From: Desulfobacteraceae bacterium
GTDB lineage: Bacteria > Desulfobacterota > Desulfobacteria > Desulfobacterales > JAABSP01
DNA: 64,000 nt
NCBI GenBank assembly: GCA_011390345.1
Contig: JAABSP010000011.1
Span: 1 to 64,000, forward strand
Reading direction: 5' to 3'
In this document: in pieces, positions 8,341 through 17,294 of the stretch
Layout: each line of letters begins with the position of its first letter
Numbering within the stretch: position 1 is the first letter of the stretch
Made by a program: the position numbers and the translations under genes
Notes under the pieces: model-generated
The model's database searches: none
What the model was told of the DNA's origin: nothing
What the model saw: only the letters and a program-made list of their open reading frames with translations

Positions 8341-9453
8341 ATGAAAGAGATCATTCCCCTGCTCAAAGACCTCATTCGCTTTAAAACCATGCATTCCGCG
8401 CCCGAGGAGATCGACCGGTGCATCGATTTCATCTGTGACTGGCTGAAAAAAAGAGATCTTCCTGTCAGACGGATCGACCATAACGGAACCCCGTCGGTGA
8501 TCTCCATGCCCGGCAGAGACCGGGTCCCGGTGCTGCTGATGAGCCACATCGATGTGGTGGACGGCGCAGACGAACTCTTCGAGCCGGTCGAAAGGGAGGG
8601 CAGTCTCTATGGCCGGGGGTCGGTGGATGACAAATACGCCGCGGCGCTCTCCCTGGTGCTGATGGCCCGGTTTGCGGACCGCCTGAAAAATGCGGGGCGA
8701 TCGATCGATGATCTGCCCCTGGGGATTCTGATCACCGGAGATGAGGAGGTCGGGGGCTACAACGGCGCAAAGCGGGCGCTGAAAGAGATCAGGGCCGACT
8801 TTGCCATTGCCTTGGACGGCGGAGAACCGGACAAGATCGTGACCAAGGAGAAGGGGATTCTCCGGCTGAAGCTGACCGCAAAGGGGAAAGCCGCGCATGG
8901 CGCAAGACCTTGGCTGGGGGAGAATGCCATCGAAAACCTGATGGCAGATTACGAAAAGATCCGGCCATTTTTTGCGGATCAATCGGCGCCGGAGTACTGG
9001 CATCGGACCGTAAACCTCGGAACGATCCGGGGGGGGAAGTCGGTCAACCAGGTTCCGGATTCGGCTGAAGCGATGCTCGATATCCGGTATACGGAAAACG
9101 ATGATGTGGACCGGCTGCTCGCGGATATCCGTGAGGGGATTTCCGGGGAGATCCAAGTGATGGAACGGGAGCCGCTGCTGATCAGCGATCCTTCCCCCTA
9201 TCTCGACCTGCTGCTGGAGACCGCAAAGGCGCAGGGGCTTGAAACCGTAACCGGCGTGGAACACGGCGCCAGCGATGCCCGGTACCTCTCCGACTACGGG
9301 ATAGACGGCGTGGTCTGGGGGGCGGAAAGCGAGATGAGCCAGCACACCCCCGAGGAGCATCTGGTCATCGACAGCCTGGAAAAGGTCTATCATACAATGG
9401 AAGCTTTTCTGCAACGGGTCGAATCGATCGATGGTAAAAGGAGGAAGGAATGA
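8341..9453 (+). CDS. M20 family metallopeptidase
   Basis: The 370-residue protein has the M20 dizinc pattern: H69 and D71 in LLMSHIDVVDG, the bridging Asp in GRGSVDDK (about 96-97), and the catalytic/metal pair in ITGDEEVGG (E135-E136). A C-terminal HGASDARYLS and a near-terminal H in SQHTPEEH supply the remaining ligands. The family includes dipeptidases, ArgE/DapE-type deacylases and carboxypeptidases; the substrate is not evident. I chose the ATG at 8341 over an upstream in-frame ATG at 8302 because AAAGGAG lies six bases before it. The stop overlaps the next start by four bases (ATGA), so it is translationally coupled to a peptide-type binding protein, suggesting a role in using imported peptides. 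Confidence 0.88.
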   Translation: MKEIIPLLKDLIRFKTMHSAPEEIDRCIDFICDWLKKRDLPVRRIDHNGTPSVISMPGRDRVPVLLMSHIDVVDGADELFEPVEREGSLYGRGSVDDKYAAALSLVLMARFADRLKNAGRSIDDLPLGILITGDEEVGGYNGAKRALKEIRADFAIALDGGEPDKIVTKEKGILRLKLTAKGKAAHGARPWLGENAIENLMADYEKIRPFFADQSAPEYWHRTVNLGTIRGGKSVNQVPDSAEAMLDIRYTENDDVDRLLADIREGISGEIQVMEREPLLISDPSPYLDLLLETAKAQGLETVTGVEHGASDARYLSDYGIDGVVWGAESEMSQHTPEEHLVIDSLEKVYHTMEAFLQRVESIDGKRRKE

Positions 9454-10982
9454 AGAAGCGAATCGTTGTCATACTTGGACTGCTGGCTCTTGCCGGGCTG
9501 CTCTCGTCAGGCCCGGTCATGGCCCAAAAGAGGCTCGTGGTGGGGGTGGATACCCCGGCCATAACCATGAACCCCCACGGCTCCGCGGATGCCAACCTCT
9601 CCAGGATGGCCAACATCTTCGACGGCCTGCTCCAGCGGGTGGGGGATGGGGGGGAGATGGCCCCGGCCCTTGCCGAAAGCTACGACCATCCCGACATCCT
9701 CACCTGGATCTTTCATCTGCGAAAGGGCGTCAAGTTCCACAACGGCAACCCCTTTACCGCGGCCGACGTGAAATACTCCTTTGAGCGGCTGAAGGACCAC
9801 GAGGTCTCCGAGTTCCTCAACACCGGCAAGAGCATCGCCTCCATCGAAACCCCGGACGATTACACTGTCATCATCAAAACGGAAGAGCATATCCCCTGGT
9901 TTGCCGACAACATGCACCAGATATTCATCATGGACAAGGAGTCGACCGAGAACCGGGACCCGGGCCAAATCGGGCTCAAGCCGATCGGAACCGGCGCTTA
10001 CAAGCTCGTGGAGTGGATTAAGGGCTCCTACATGATCTTGGAGGCCAATGCCGATTACTGGGAAGGGGCCCCGGCCATCGAGAGAGTGGAAGTGAGACCC
10101 CTTACCGAAGCCTCCACCCGATTTGCCGCTCTGATTTCGGGGCAGGCCGATCTGGTCAAGGGGATTCCCGTGGAGCTTTTCGACAAGGTGCTCAACAATA
10201 CCAAGATCGATGTGATCCAGCGGCCCTCGCGCCGGTCCATCTTCCTGGCCCTCCACAACCGGCCCGGAACCCCGGCTGCCGATATCCGGGTGCGCAAGGC
10301 CATGGCCATGACCATCAACGAGCCCGAGATCATCAGCAAAGTGATGCAGGGACATGCCAGACCGGCCGCACAGATCCCGGACCCGCTCACCATCGGCTAC
10401 AATTCTGCAATCGAGCGCTACAGCTTCAATCCGGAAGAGGCCAATCGCCTGATGTCCGAGGCCGGGTACATCAACGGCTTCGACATCAAACTTACAGGGC
10501 CGGATGACCGGTACGTCCAGGATGCCCAGATCGCGGAGGCCGTAGCAAAGTATCTGGCCAAGATCAACATCATCGCCAAAGTCGATGTAAAGCCCAAGTC
10601 GATCTTCTTTCAGGAGATGGATGAGGGCATCCTCGACTTCTACCTGATCGGCTGGTTCGACACCACTCTCGACATGGGCAGAACCTACTTCAAGCTGGCC
10701 CATTCCCGGGACCCGGAAAAGGGTTACGGCGGCCTGAACGGCGTCTCCTACAGCGATCCCGATATCGACAAGCTTCTGGAAAAGACCGCGAAGATAGTCG
10801 ATCCGGTAGAGCGGGAAAAGGCGCTGCAGCACCTCAACAAGGTGGCAATGGAAGAGAAAGTCGTCTGGATTCCGCTGCACTACCAGGAGGATCTCTACGC
10901 GATCCGCAAGGAGAGCAAGGTCAAGTTCAGCCCCCGGCCCGATCAGTGGATGGTCTTCAAAGAGATGACGCGGGCCGAATAA
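9450..10982 (+). CDS. Periplasmic peptide/nickel-type ABC substrate-binding protein (SBP family 5)
   Basis: 510 residues begin with a Sec signal peptide (MKKRIVVILGLLALAGLLSS, likely cleaved at VMA-QK). The mature part matches DppA/OppA-type binding proteins: LVVGVDTPAITMNPHGSAD, FHLRKGVKFHNGNPFTAADV (the SBP_bac_5 signature), and ADIRVRKAMAMTINEP. It should bind a short peptide or similar ligand in the periplasm. No permease or ATPase genes are adjacent, so it must work with a transporter encoded elsewhere. It overlaps the M20 peptidase gene by four bases. Confidence 0.9.
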   Translation: MKKRIVVILGLLALAGLLSSGPVMAQKRLVVGVDTPAITMNPHGSADANLSRMANIFDGLLQRVGDGGEMAPALAESYDHPDILTWIFHLRKGVKFHNGNPFTAADVKYSFERLKDHEVSEFLNTGKSIASIETPDDYTVIIKTEEHIPWFADNMHQIFIMDKESTENRDPGQIGLKPIGTGAYKLVEWIKGSYMILEANADYWEGAPAIERVEVRPLTEASTRFAALISGQADLVKGIPVELFDKVLNNTKIDVIQRPSRRSIFLALHNRPGTPAADIRVRKAMAMTINEPEIISKVMQGHARPAAQIPDPLTIGYNSAIERYSFNPEEANRLMSEAGYINGFDIKLTGPDDRYVQDAQIAEAVAKYLAKINIIAKVDVKPKSIFFQEMDEGILDFYLIGWFDTTLDMGRTYFKLAHSRDPEKGYGGLNGVSYSDPDIDKLLEKTAKIVDPVEREKALQHLNKVAMEEKVVWIPLHYQEDLYAIRKESKVKFSPRPDQWMVFKEMTRAE

Positions 10983-11040
10983 TGGAAATCAAGCCGACGG
11001 CATGGGCTGTTGAATTTCTTACCATTGAATCCGAAGCATT

Positions 11041-12519
11041 ATGAAGCAGCTTTCAGAATTTTTATCCATCATCAATCCCAAAGGAACGGTCGGCTTTCAC
11101 GACGGCCCCGTCAGCGGAATCTCCTGCCGGCCCGAGGATTTCCAAAAGAATCACCTCTACTTTCTCATCGATGAGTTTCTCGAATACGGCCACTGGGTGA
11201 GGGGAAAGGATCTGCTGCGCGAGTGGTCCCCGGAAGAGGCTGCAGCGGTGGTATCTGATACTCCACAGGAAGGATTGAACGCGCCCCTGCTGATGGTGGA
11301 AGATGCGCGGCGGGCGATGGCATGTTCTGCCAAATTTATCTGCAATGCACCCGATGAGCAGATCCGGATCGCAGGCATCACCGGAACCAACGGAAAGACA
11401 ACCACCGCGCACCTGATCAGCCAATGGCTGACGGCCTGCGGGGTCAGGGCAGGGGCCTACGGGACCCTGGGGCTGTTCATGGAGGATCGGTGGGTTGCCG
11501 AGACGGTCTACACCACTCCGTTGTCGCCCGAACTCTTTGCCACGATTTCAAAATTGAAGGATCTCGGCGCATCGGCACTGGCCCTGGAGATCTCCTCCCA
11601 TGCAATGAAACTGGACAGAAGTTTCGGGCTCGATATCGACGCGGCCGTATTTACGAATCTGAGCCGGGATCATCTCGATTTCCATGAAACCATGGCCGAT
11701 TACGAAGCGGCCAAGACCCGTCTTTTTACCGAATTGAAAACTGAGGCCGCGGCGGTTATCAATACCGATGACGAGGCGGGCCGGCGGATCGCGAAAAAGA
11801 GCCCGTGCCGGGTCATCGACTACGGCCTGACACCGGGGCAGCGCCTGTATGCCGACCGGGTTGACCTGTCGCCGACCCGAACCCGCTTCCGGGCCGTTTA
11901 TGAAGGCGGTTCTTTGGAGATGGAGACCGCGCTGGTGGGCCGTTTCAATCTCTACAACACCATGGCGGCACTCGGGGTCTGCCTCTCGTTCGGCATAGGC
12001 TTCGAAGCCCTTGCCGAAACCTGCCATCTGCTGCACGAAGTTCCGGGGCGGATGGAATCGATCCCCCTGCCCGAGGGCCGCGTCGGGATCGTCGATTATG
12101 CCCATACCCCCGATTCCCTCCAAAAAGTCCTTGAAACCCTGAAAAGCCTCAACCCGGGACGCATCCTCACCGTTTTCGGCTGCGGCGGCGACAGGGACCG
12201 GGGAAAACGGCCTCTCATGGGCGCCGCAGCGCAGGAGCTTTCGGATCTCTGCATCGTCACGTCCGACAATCCGCGGCGGGAAGATCCCATCACGATCATC
12301 GATCATATCCTGACCGGCATGACCGGCAATGCAGCCATTGTGGAGCCGGACAGGCGCCGGGCGATCCGGCGGGCTTTTGAGATGAGCATGCCCGGCGATC
12401 TGATCCTGGTGGCCGGCAAAGGGCATGAGCCGTACCAGATCATCGGTGACGAGAGATTCCCCTTTGATGACCGGGAAGAGCTGAAATGTCTGATGAAAGA
12501 AGATCCATTGACCGTTTGA
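11041..12519 (+). CDS. murE: UDP-MurNAc-tripeptide synthetase (MurE)
   Basis: The 492-residue protein has the Mur ligase P-loop GITGTNGKTT (112-121), the middle-domain EISSHAMKLDR and FTNLSRDHLDFHETM, and the C-terminal DNPRREDP. The DNPR motif marks MurE enzymes that add meso-diaminopimelate, as expected for a Gram-negative cell. It would ligate mDAP to UDP-MurNAc-L-Ala-D-Glu in the cytoplasm. It is not in a dcw cluster. Its last 34 bases overlap the start of pgeF, whose product corrects mis-made muropeptide precursors. Whether it is the sole MurE or a paralogue cannot be told here. The N-terminal domain is somewhat diverged. Confidence 0.87.
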   Translation: MKQLSEFLSIINPKGTVGFHDGPVSGISCRPEDFQKNHLYFLIDEFLEYGHWVRGKDLLREWSPEEAAAVVSDTPQEGLNAPLLMVEDARRAMACSAKFICNAPDEQIRIAGITGTNGKTTTAHLISQWLTACGVRAGAYGTLGLFMEDRWVAETVYTTPLSPELFATISKLKDLGASALALEISSHAMKLDRSFGLDIDAAVFTNLSRDHLDFHETMADYEAAKTRLFTELKTEAAAVINTDDEAGRRIAKKSPCRVIDYGLTPGQRLYADRVDLSPTRTRFRAVYEGGSLEMETALVGRFNLYNTMAALGVCLSFGIGFEALAETCHLLHEVPGRMESIPLPEGRVGIVDYAHTPDSLQKVLETLKSLNPGRILTVFGCGGDRDRGKRPLMGAAAQELSDLCIVTSDNPRREDPITIIDHILTGMTGNAAIVEPDRRRAIRRAFEMSMPGDLILVAGKGHEPYQIIGDERFPFDDREELKCLMKEDPLTV

Positions 12520-13292
12520 TCTCCCGGGATTACGGCCCGCTGACCGGTTTGGCCATACCGGGTCTGCCGGTCTGGCACAGATTCTTCAAGCGAACCGGCG
12601 GATACGGAATCCCCCCCTATGAGAGCCTGAATACCGCCTTTCGCACCCAAGATCCGAAAGCCGCGGAGAATCGTCAGTTGCTCTTTGCAGAAACCGGTCT
12701 TGCAGACCTGCCGGTCCGGATTCTCAACCCCTGCCACGGCTCGAAGATCGCGTTTGTCCGGAAAACTGATTGGCAGTCCCGCCGCCAGGATGTTCTCATC
12801 GAGACCGATGCAGCCTTTACCGAGACCCCCGAGACCTTTTTCCTCGTCAGCACCGCAGATTGCATACCGGCCATCTTCACGGACATATCCATGAGCTTTG
12901 GCGGCGTGGTTCATCTCGGCTGGCGCAATCTGGTGAATAGTTTTGCTGCCGATGTGGTGCAGGAATTGGAAAAAAAGTATGCTGTTTCTCCTTCTTCCCT
13001 CTGGGTGGGTTTGGGCCCGGCCATCTATCCCTGCTGTTATCTTTTCAAAGATCCGGTGCAGAAAAATGATCCCTTCTGGAAACCCTTTTTAAAGGATGTC
13101 AAAGACGGAGAGACCGCCATTGATCTGGTGTCTGCTTTGAAACATCAGCTCGTCACAGCGGGGATTCCGGAGGGGCAGATTCTGGAGAGCGGGGTCTGCA
13201 CGGGATGCCGCAATGATCTGTTCTTTTCATGCTATAAAGAGGGCTATGTTTCAGGGCGGTTTCCGACGCTGGTGGGGCTGCGGCCGGTTTGA
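12486..13292 (+). CDS. pgeF: PgeF/YfiH (DUF152) laccase-domain peptidoglycan editing factor
   Basis: 268 residues with the three metal/catalytic sites of the YfiH/YlmD family: H84 in NPCHGSKI, C126 in STADCIPAIF and H143 in VVHLGWRNL. The C-terminal GLGPAIYPCCY and GICTGCR-like SGVCTGCRND blocks are also typical. In E. coli YfiH (PgeF) removes precursors in which L-Ala was replaced by L-Ser; other family members (mammalian FAMIN) act on purine nucleosides. The 34-base overlap with murE favours the cell-wall editing role. The start inside murE is supported by GGGAAGAG about 10 bases before the ATG. Confidence 0.85.
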   Translation: MSDERRSIDRLISRDYGPLTGLAIPGLPVWHRFFKRTGGYGIPPYESLNTAFRTQDPKAAENRQLLFAETGLADLPVRILNPCHGSKIAFVRKTDWQSRRQDVLIETDAAFTETPETFFLVSTADCIPAIFTDISMSFGGVVHLGWRNLVNSFAADVVQELEKKYAVSPSSLWVGLGPAIYPCCYLFKDPVQKNDPFWKPFLKDVKDGETAIDLVSALKHQLVTAGIPEGQILESGVCTGCRNDLFFSCYKEGYVSGRFPTLVGLRPV

Positions 13293-13344
13293 GCGATCCG
13301 GATAAAGCTTCTATCTCCCTCCAAGATATGATAAAATCCTGTCG

Positions 13345-13481
13345 GTTGAATCGAATCGTTCAACGGTTTTGGGGGCTTGATCATAACATCGGACAGTTTC
13401 CGACTAACCCCTTTCTGTAGATCAAGGCGATAGGAACGCCAGAAGCTGGAAGATTGGTCAGGTGGCCGAACTTATGACCAA
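13345..13481 (+). ncRNA. Candidate structured RNA or leader: series of stem-loops before nth
   Basis: The 251-base gap between pgeF and nth has no credible ORF but has consecutive inverted repeats. GTTGAA/TTCAAC pair at 13345-13350 and 13359-13364. CTTGATC/GATCAAG pair at 13376-13382 and 13420-13426, enclosing TCGG/CCGA at 13389-13392 and 13400-13403. GGCG/CGCC pair at 13426-13429 and 13437-13440. TTGGTCA/TGACCAA pair at 13454-13460 and 13475-13481. It matches no RNA class I know. It may be the 5' leader of the nth operon or a small RNA; compensatory changes have not been checked. Confidence 0.35.
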
Positions 13482-13543
13482 GCCCGGTTTTGGTTAAAAA
13501 CGGAAAAGCGAAGAATGCAGGAATCGGGTTTATCGGGCTTCGG

Positions 13544-14236
13544 ATGAAGAATCCCAAAAAGAAAATTGTAAAAATCGATGCGCTGCTGGAGGATTTCTAC
13601 GGAACCCCCGGCAGAAAGACCGCGCATGAAGATCCCATGGAGAGCCTGGTGCTGACGATCCTCTCCCAGAACACGAGCGATGTCAATTCCTTCCGGGCCT
13701 TTGAATCTCTGAAAAGGCGGTTTCCGGGGAAAGATGATACCGTGGACTGGGCCGCAGTGGCCAAAGCAGATCAGGCCGATGTGGCCGATGCCATCCGCAT
13801 GGGCGGACTGGCGCAGCAGAAGAGCGAGCGGATCGGCAATATCCTCGGCTGGATAGAGTCGGAATATGGGGATTACAATATCGATAAGATCTGCGAGATG
13901 CCGCCTTTGGAGGTGATCGAGATCTTCACCCGGCACAAGGGGATCGGGGTCAAGACGATCAGCGTGGTGCTTGCCTTCTCCTGCGGCGCGGATCTCTTTC
14001 CGGTGGACACCCATGTCAACCGGGTCTCGGGCCGACTCGGATTCGTTTCGGAAAAATCCCCGGCCGAGAAGACCTTTCGGATCATGTCGGATCTGGTTCC
14101 GGAGAATCGCTCCTTTTCCCTGCATCTCAACATAATCCGGCTCGGCAGAGAGATCTGCAATGCCCGAAAACCAAAATGTGAAATCTGCCCCTTGAGGAAA
14201 GAATGCCAATACGCAAAGAAAAATTTGAAAGAATAA
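13544..14236 (+). CDS. nth: Endonuclease III-like DNA glycosylase/AP lyase
   Basis: About 230 residues of HhH-GPD fold: SLVLTILSQNTSDVNS, the helix-hairpin-helix HKGIGVKTISVVL holding the Schiff-base Lys, and the catalytic Asp in LFPVDTHVNRV. The C-terminus has a perfect 4Fe-4S loop with Cys spacing C-x6-C-x2-C-x5-C (CNARKPKCEICPLRKEC). It should remove oxidised pyrimidines and cut abasic sites. The frame is open upstream to a TTG at 13490, but the ATG at 13544 (MKNPKKK) gives the usual length. It overlaps the following membrane-protein gene by 34 bases. Confidence 0.9.
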   Translation: MKNPKKKIVKIDALLEDFYGTPGRKTAHEDPMESLVLTILSQNTSDVNSFRAFESLKRRFPGKDDTVDWAAVAKADQADVADAIRMGGLAQQKSERIGNILGWIESEYGDYNIDKICEMPPLEVIEIFTRHKGIGVKTISVVLAFSCGADLFPVDTHVNRVSGRLGFVSEKSPAEKTFRIMSDLVPENRSFSLHLNIIRLGREICNARKPKCEICPLRKECQYAKKNLKE

Positions 14237-15762
14237 AGGCTGCAGTTCTTCCGATAATGGCCGGGCTGCTGATCGCCCAGATCATTTCGACCGCACAGGT
14301 CTATCTGTCGAATCTCCGGGTGCTTCAGACCGGGATGGCGCTGAACGCGGCCGGTTATCTGACGGTTCCCAATGAAAAGGTGATGGCGGGGCTCAATGGT
14401 TTTGGACCGGCCTTTTTCGGGGGGCTTTTCTTCACCCTGACAATCGGCCTTTTTCTGACCCTTGCCGCGTTCTTCTGCGGAAGGATCGCAGGCCAACTGA
14501 AGGGAACCGGCCGGGGGATATTTATGGCCGCACTTGTGCTGCTGCTGCTCTGGCCGATCGTATCGGTCAATCTGGATGGCTTCTCCCCCATGACCACCCT
14601 TTACTTTCTCATGGTTCCGACTGTCGTCTTTGGATTGAGCGCCCTTCACCGGCCCCAGGTCCAAGAGGAGGAGGGAAATCGGTGGGGGTTTCTGGTGCAT
14701 CCGGTCTGTCTCGTTCTGCTGGGGATCATCTTCTACACCCAGATCGAGGCCAAAACCTACTCCCGGTTCCGGGATGAGATTATGCTCTCCAACCGGGCCG
14801 GCATCGGGATCACCAATTTCTATTATCAATATACCCTCTATCCGGCCGAGGTCTTCAAGTCTCCGGAACAGCGGATGATCCGAACCGTTCGTCTGACCCT
14901 TGGGGACCGGACCCTGGACCAGAATCTGGATCAAATCCAGGATCAAATCCAGGACAAAACCCTGAAGGATCGGCTGGAGAAGGTTCTGGCCCGATATGAT
15001 TACCTGCCGCTTCAGAACTGGCGCCTGGTGGATCTGACCCTGGAGATCTCGGACAAGGATCTGGTGGGAAAAACAAGGGAGGGCACTGTACAACTGATTC
15101 CCCTAACAGATTTCTGGGAGAATCCCAAAAAGAGCCTGGAAAAGATGCTGGCGGGAACCGATCGTCACCAATTTTTCAGAAGTTTCACCTTTCTCTCCCT
15201 CATCGCGGTCACCGGGCTCTTTTTCTATCTTCTCCTCTACATCCCCGCGCATCTCCTTTTCCTATTCTTCTTGCAGGGGGCTAAAAGGGAAATGGCCGCT
15301 GCTCTCTTCTGCCTTTTGGCCGGCGCTGGTCTTATCTTTGCCCTGAAAGGATTGGATAGGCCGGTTATGGATAAAGAGGAGATTCAGCAGGCGCTCCTGT
15401 CCGAGGAGACGGAAGCTCGTATCGATGCCTTGAAAGCGGTAGCGGCAAAGCGGCTGGATCTGGCCGATTTCCCCGCACATGTCCGTCTGGAGAAGAGCCC
15501 GGTTCTGCTGGTTCGATACTGGCTGGCCAAGGCCCTTGGGGGAAGAGGTTCCGATGCGACGCTTCCGGTGCTTCTCCGGCTGCTGGATGATCCCCAGCCC
15601 ACGGTCCGGTACAATGCGGCCGCGTCTTTAGGCAAACGGAAGGATAGGGCTGCGGCCGATCCGATCCTGAACCGGCTGGGGAATTCAAATCACTGGTATG
15701 TCCAGCTCTATCTCTACAAGGCTCTCAAGAGGATCGGATGGCGCCAGAGCCCCTTGGGGTAA
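14203..15762 (+). CDS. Membrane protein with C-terminal HEAT repeats, unknown function
   Basis: 519 residues. The N-terminal half has about four to five membrane helices (LPIMAGLLIAQIISTAQVYL; FTLTIGLFLTLAAFFCG; AALVLLLLWPIVS) and a soluble loop with a Gln/Asp-rich segment (LDQNLDQIQDQIQDKTLKD). More helices lie at ~330-385 and a soluble tail at ~400-510 carries HEAT-type repeats (VRYWLAKALGGRGSDATLPV; VRYNAAASLGKRKDRAAADP). I do not recognise a named family. The gene starts inside nth and its end overlaps the CPBP protease gene by 25 bases, so the three are translationally coupled. The HEAT tail suggests a protein-binding scaffold at the inner membrane. Confidence 0.8.
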   Translation: MPIRKEKFERIKAAVLPIMAGLLIAQIISTAQVYLSNLRVLQTGMALNAAGYLTVPNEKVMAGLNGFGPAFFGGLFFTLTIGLFLTLAAFFCGRIAGQLKGTGRGIFMAALVLLLLWPIVSVNLDGFSPMTTLYFLMVPTVVFGLSALHRPQVQEEEGNRWGFLVHPVCLVLLGIIFYTQIEAKTYSRFRDEIMLSNRAGIGITNFYYQYTLYPAEVFKSPEQRMIRTVRLTLGDRTLDQNLDQIQDQIQDKTLKDRLEKVLARYDYLPLQNWRLVDLTLEISDKDLVGKTREGTVQLIPLTDFWENPKKSLEKMLAGTDRHQFFRSFTFLSLIAVTGLFFYLLLYIPAHLLFLFFLQGAKREMAAALFCLLAGAGLIFALKGLDRPVMDKEEIQQALLSEETEARIDALKAVAAKRLDLADFPAHVRLEKSPVLLVRYWLAKALGGRGSDATLPVLLRLLDDPQPTVRYNAAASLGKRKDRAAADPILNRLGNSNHWYVQLYLYKALKRIGWRQSPLG

Positions 15763-16385
15763 AGCCTTTTTTTCTTGCTGTCGGCGCGTTGCTGATCACT
15801 GAGGTTCTGGCGGGGCTGGCGGTATCGCTTGAACTCTCCTCTCCGCTTCTGGTTCTGGGGCTGCTGCGCTGTGTCCAGATCGCACTCTTTCTCTTTATCG
15901 CTCAGAATTCCTGCAAAGAGCGGCTTTATTGCATCGGACTGGGGAGCGATCAGATTCTTCCCGGCATTTTCCGGGGGCTGATCTGGGCTGGGGCCTTCGG
16001 CTTCATCGTTCTTTTCGGCGGCGGGATTCTCTATCTGCTGGGAATGAATCCTATGGCAATGGTGCGGACCCGTCTTCCCTCCGATACCGGGCAGCTTCTG
16101 CTCTATCTGACCCTGGGCGGACTCATCGGACCTGTGGCCGAAGAGATCTTCTTTCGGGGATTTGTCTACGGCTTTTTCCGGCGATGGGGAATTATGGCCG
16201 CGCTCTTGGGCAGCAGCCTCGTCTTTGTGCTAGCCCACAGCGTCACCGGGGTTCCGTTTACCCAGATGGTCGGGGGCTTGCTTTTTGCCGTCTCCTATGA
16301 GATCGAGGGGAAACTGATGGCCCCCATCACCATCCATGTGACCGGAAACAGCGCTATTTTCGCCCTCTCTCTGATGGCCGGATGA
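15738..16385 (+). CDS. CPBP-family intramembrane metalloprotease (CAAX protease-like)
   Basis: 215 residues, strongly hydrophobic, with the family motifs in order: EEIFFRGFVYG (the EExxxR glutamates, about residues 135-145), FVLAHSV (the FxxxH histidine) and HVTGN (the HxxxN/B motif). These form the intramembrane metal site shared by CAAX prenyl proteases and bacterial Abi/CPBP proteins. The substrate is unknown; CPBP proteins process peptides or immunity targets. It overlaps the HEAT-repeat membrane protein by 25 bases, which may be its partner or adaptor. Confidence 0.88.
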   Translation: MAPEPLGVKPFFLAVGALLITEVLAGLAVSLELSSPLLVLGLLRCVQIALFLFIAQNSCKERLYCIGLGSDQILPGIFRGLIWAGAFGFIVLFGGGILYLLGMNPMAMVRTRLPSDTGQLLLYLTLGGLIGPVAEEIFFRGFVYGFFRRWGIMAALLGSSLVFVLAHSVTGVPFTQMVGGLLFAVSYEIEGKLMAPITIHVTGNSAIFALSLMAG

Positions 16386-16457
16386 TTTTTAAGGAAATAA
16401 AAGGAGAGATCTTCCGGAAGGGAAGGGGGATTCCTCAATCCTGAAGGAAGGAAAGAA

Positions 16458-16471
16458 CCCCCCGAGGGGGG
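16458..16471 (-). terminator. Possible terminator of the tatA transcript
   Basis: A GC-only inverted repeat, CCCCCC-GA-GGGGGG, lies about 40 bases after the tatA stop. On the minus strand it is followed by TTCTTTCC, a weak T-rich tail. It also sits after the convergent CPBP protease gene, so it may serve both. Confidence 0.35.
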
Positions 16472-16511
16472 ATACAGAAAAAAAGTTGTCTAAGCTGTTA
16501 AAAAATATGTC

Positions 16512-16691
16512 TTAGCTGTTTTCGCCTTCGATCTTCTCGGGCTCCTTCTTATCGATGTCATTTGTTGCGGACTTGAAGTTTCTGATGGCTTTTCCCATCC
16601 CCGCGCCGATCTCCGGGAGCTTTCCGGCTCCGAAGATGATCAGGATGATGACGAGTATGATGATCAGTTCCGGCATTCCGATTCCAAACAT
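16512..16691 (-). CDS. tatA: Twin-arginine translocase subunit TatA/TatE
   Basis: A 59-residue ORF starting [20 protein letters not shown] and continuing [20 protein letters not shown]. This is the exact TatA architecture: a short periplasmic N-terminus with the conserved Pro-Glu, one membrane helix, the FGAGKLPE hinge, an amphipathic helix, and an acidic Lys/Glu tail. TatA oligomers form the passage for folded Tat substrates. AGGAGGAAA lies six bases before the ATG. No tatB or tatC is adjacent. It is 23 bases downstream of a zinc-ribbon-type gene on the same strand and is probably cotranscribed with it. Confidence 0.95.
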   Translation of the reverse strand: MFGIGMPELIIILVIILIIFGAGKLPEIGAGMGKAIRNFKSATNDIDKKEPEKIEGENS

Positions 16692-16714
16692 AAAAAATTT
16701 CCTCCTGTAAAAAA

Positions 16715-17116
16715 TTATTCAGGGGTCGGCGGCGACTGGAGTTCCCGGACGAGCCGGGTGAAGGCTTTGGTCTTGGAATAGCGGTCCATTACACTTCGAA
16801 AGTCGATCCACCGGCGCCAGGTTTCGAGCCAGACATCGTTCTGCCAGTAGTAATCCGCCTTTGCCTTTCCCTGAAGCCGCTCGATATAATCGACATACTC
16901 CTCGGAGCAGCCCTCGCAGAATCGGTAGGGAACCCGCAACTGCTGGTCCGCCGGCATATTCTTCGACGGGAGCTGGATGTGACACCGTTCGCAGATGTCC
17001 GGCGCTCTGCTGTGAAGCACCTGCCGAAGGGTTCGCATCTTCCGTTCTCTGATGCGGTCCACATCCTTGTCTTTTGTATCCCGGACTTTTTCATCGAATG
17101 AGATGATATCTGCCAC
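16715..17116 (-). CDS. Hypothetical protein with zinc-ribbon-like Cys pairs
   Basis: 133 residues, soluble, charged. Two Cys pairs (CERCHI at about 42-45 and CEGC at about 68-71, with further acidic and aromatic residues) have the spacing of a zinc ribbon. The C-terminal half is helical and Trp/Tyr-rich ([19 protein letters not shown]). I do not recognise a named family. It precedes tatA by 23 bases, suggesting one transcript, and is divergent from the MetE-like gene. A role linked to Tat export of metalloproteins is only a guess from position. Confidence 0.7.
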   Translation of the reverse strand: MADIISFDEKVRDTKDKDVDRIRERKMRTLRQVLHSRAPDICERCHIQLPSKNMPADQQLRVPYRFCEGCSEEYVDYIERLQGKAKADYYWQNDVWLETWRRWIDFRSVMDRYSKTKAFTRLVRELQSPPTPE

Positions 17117-17294
17117 GTTCCGCCCTTATTAAAGATAGTCAATTCTCCACGATTCCTGTATAACACCCTATAGAGGGGAGTGTCAATCCGTATCAGAAAA
17201 AGGGGTTGAAAAGGGGCACTTTTTTTCTTATGATTATAAATTTAGCCGGTTATAAGAAATCATCTGAAAACTTTTTACAGACAGGAGCAAATCA

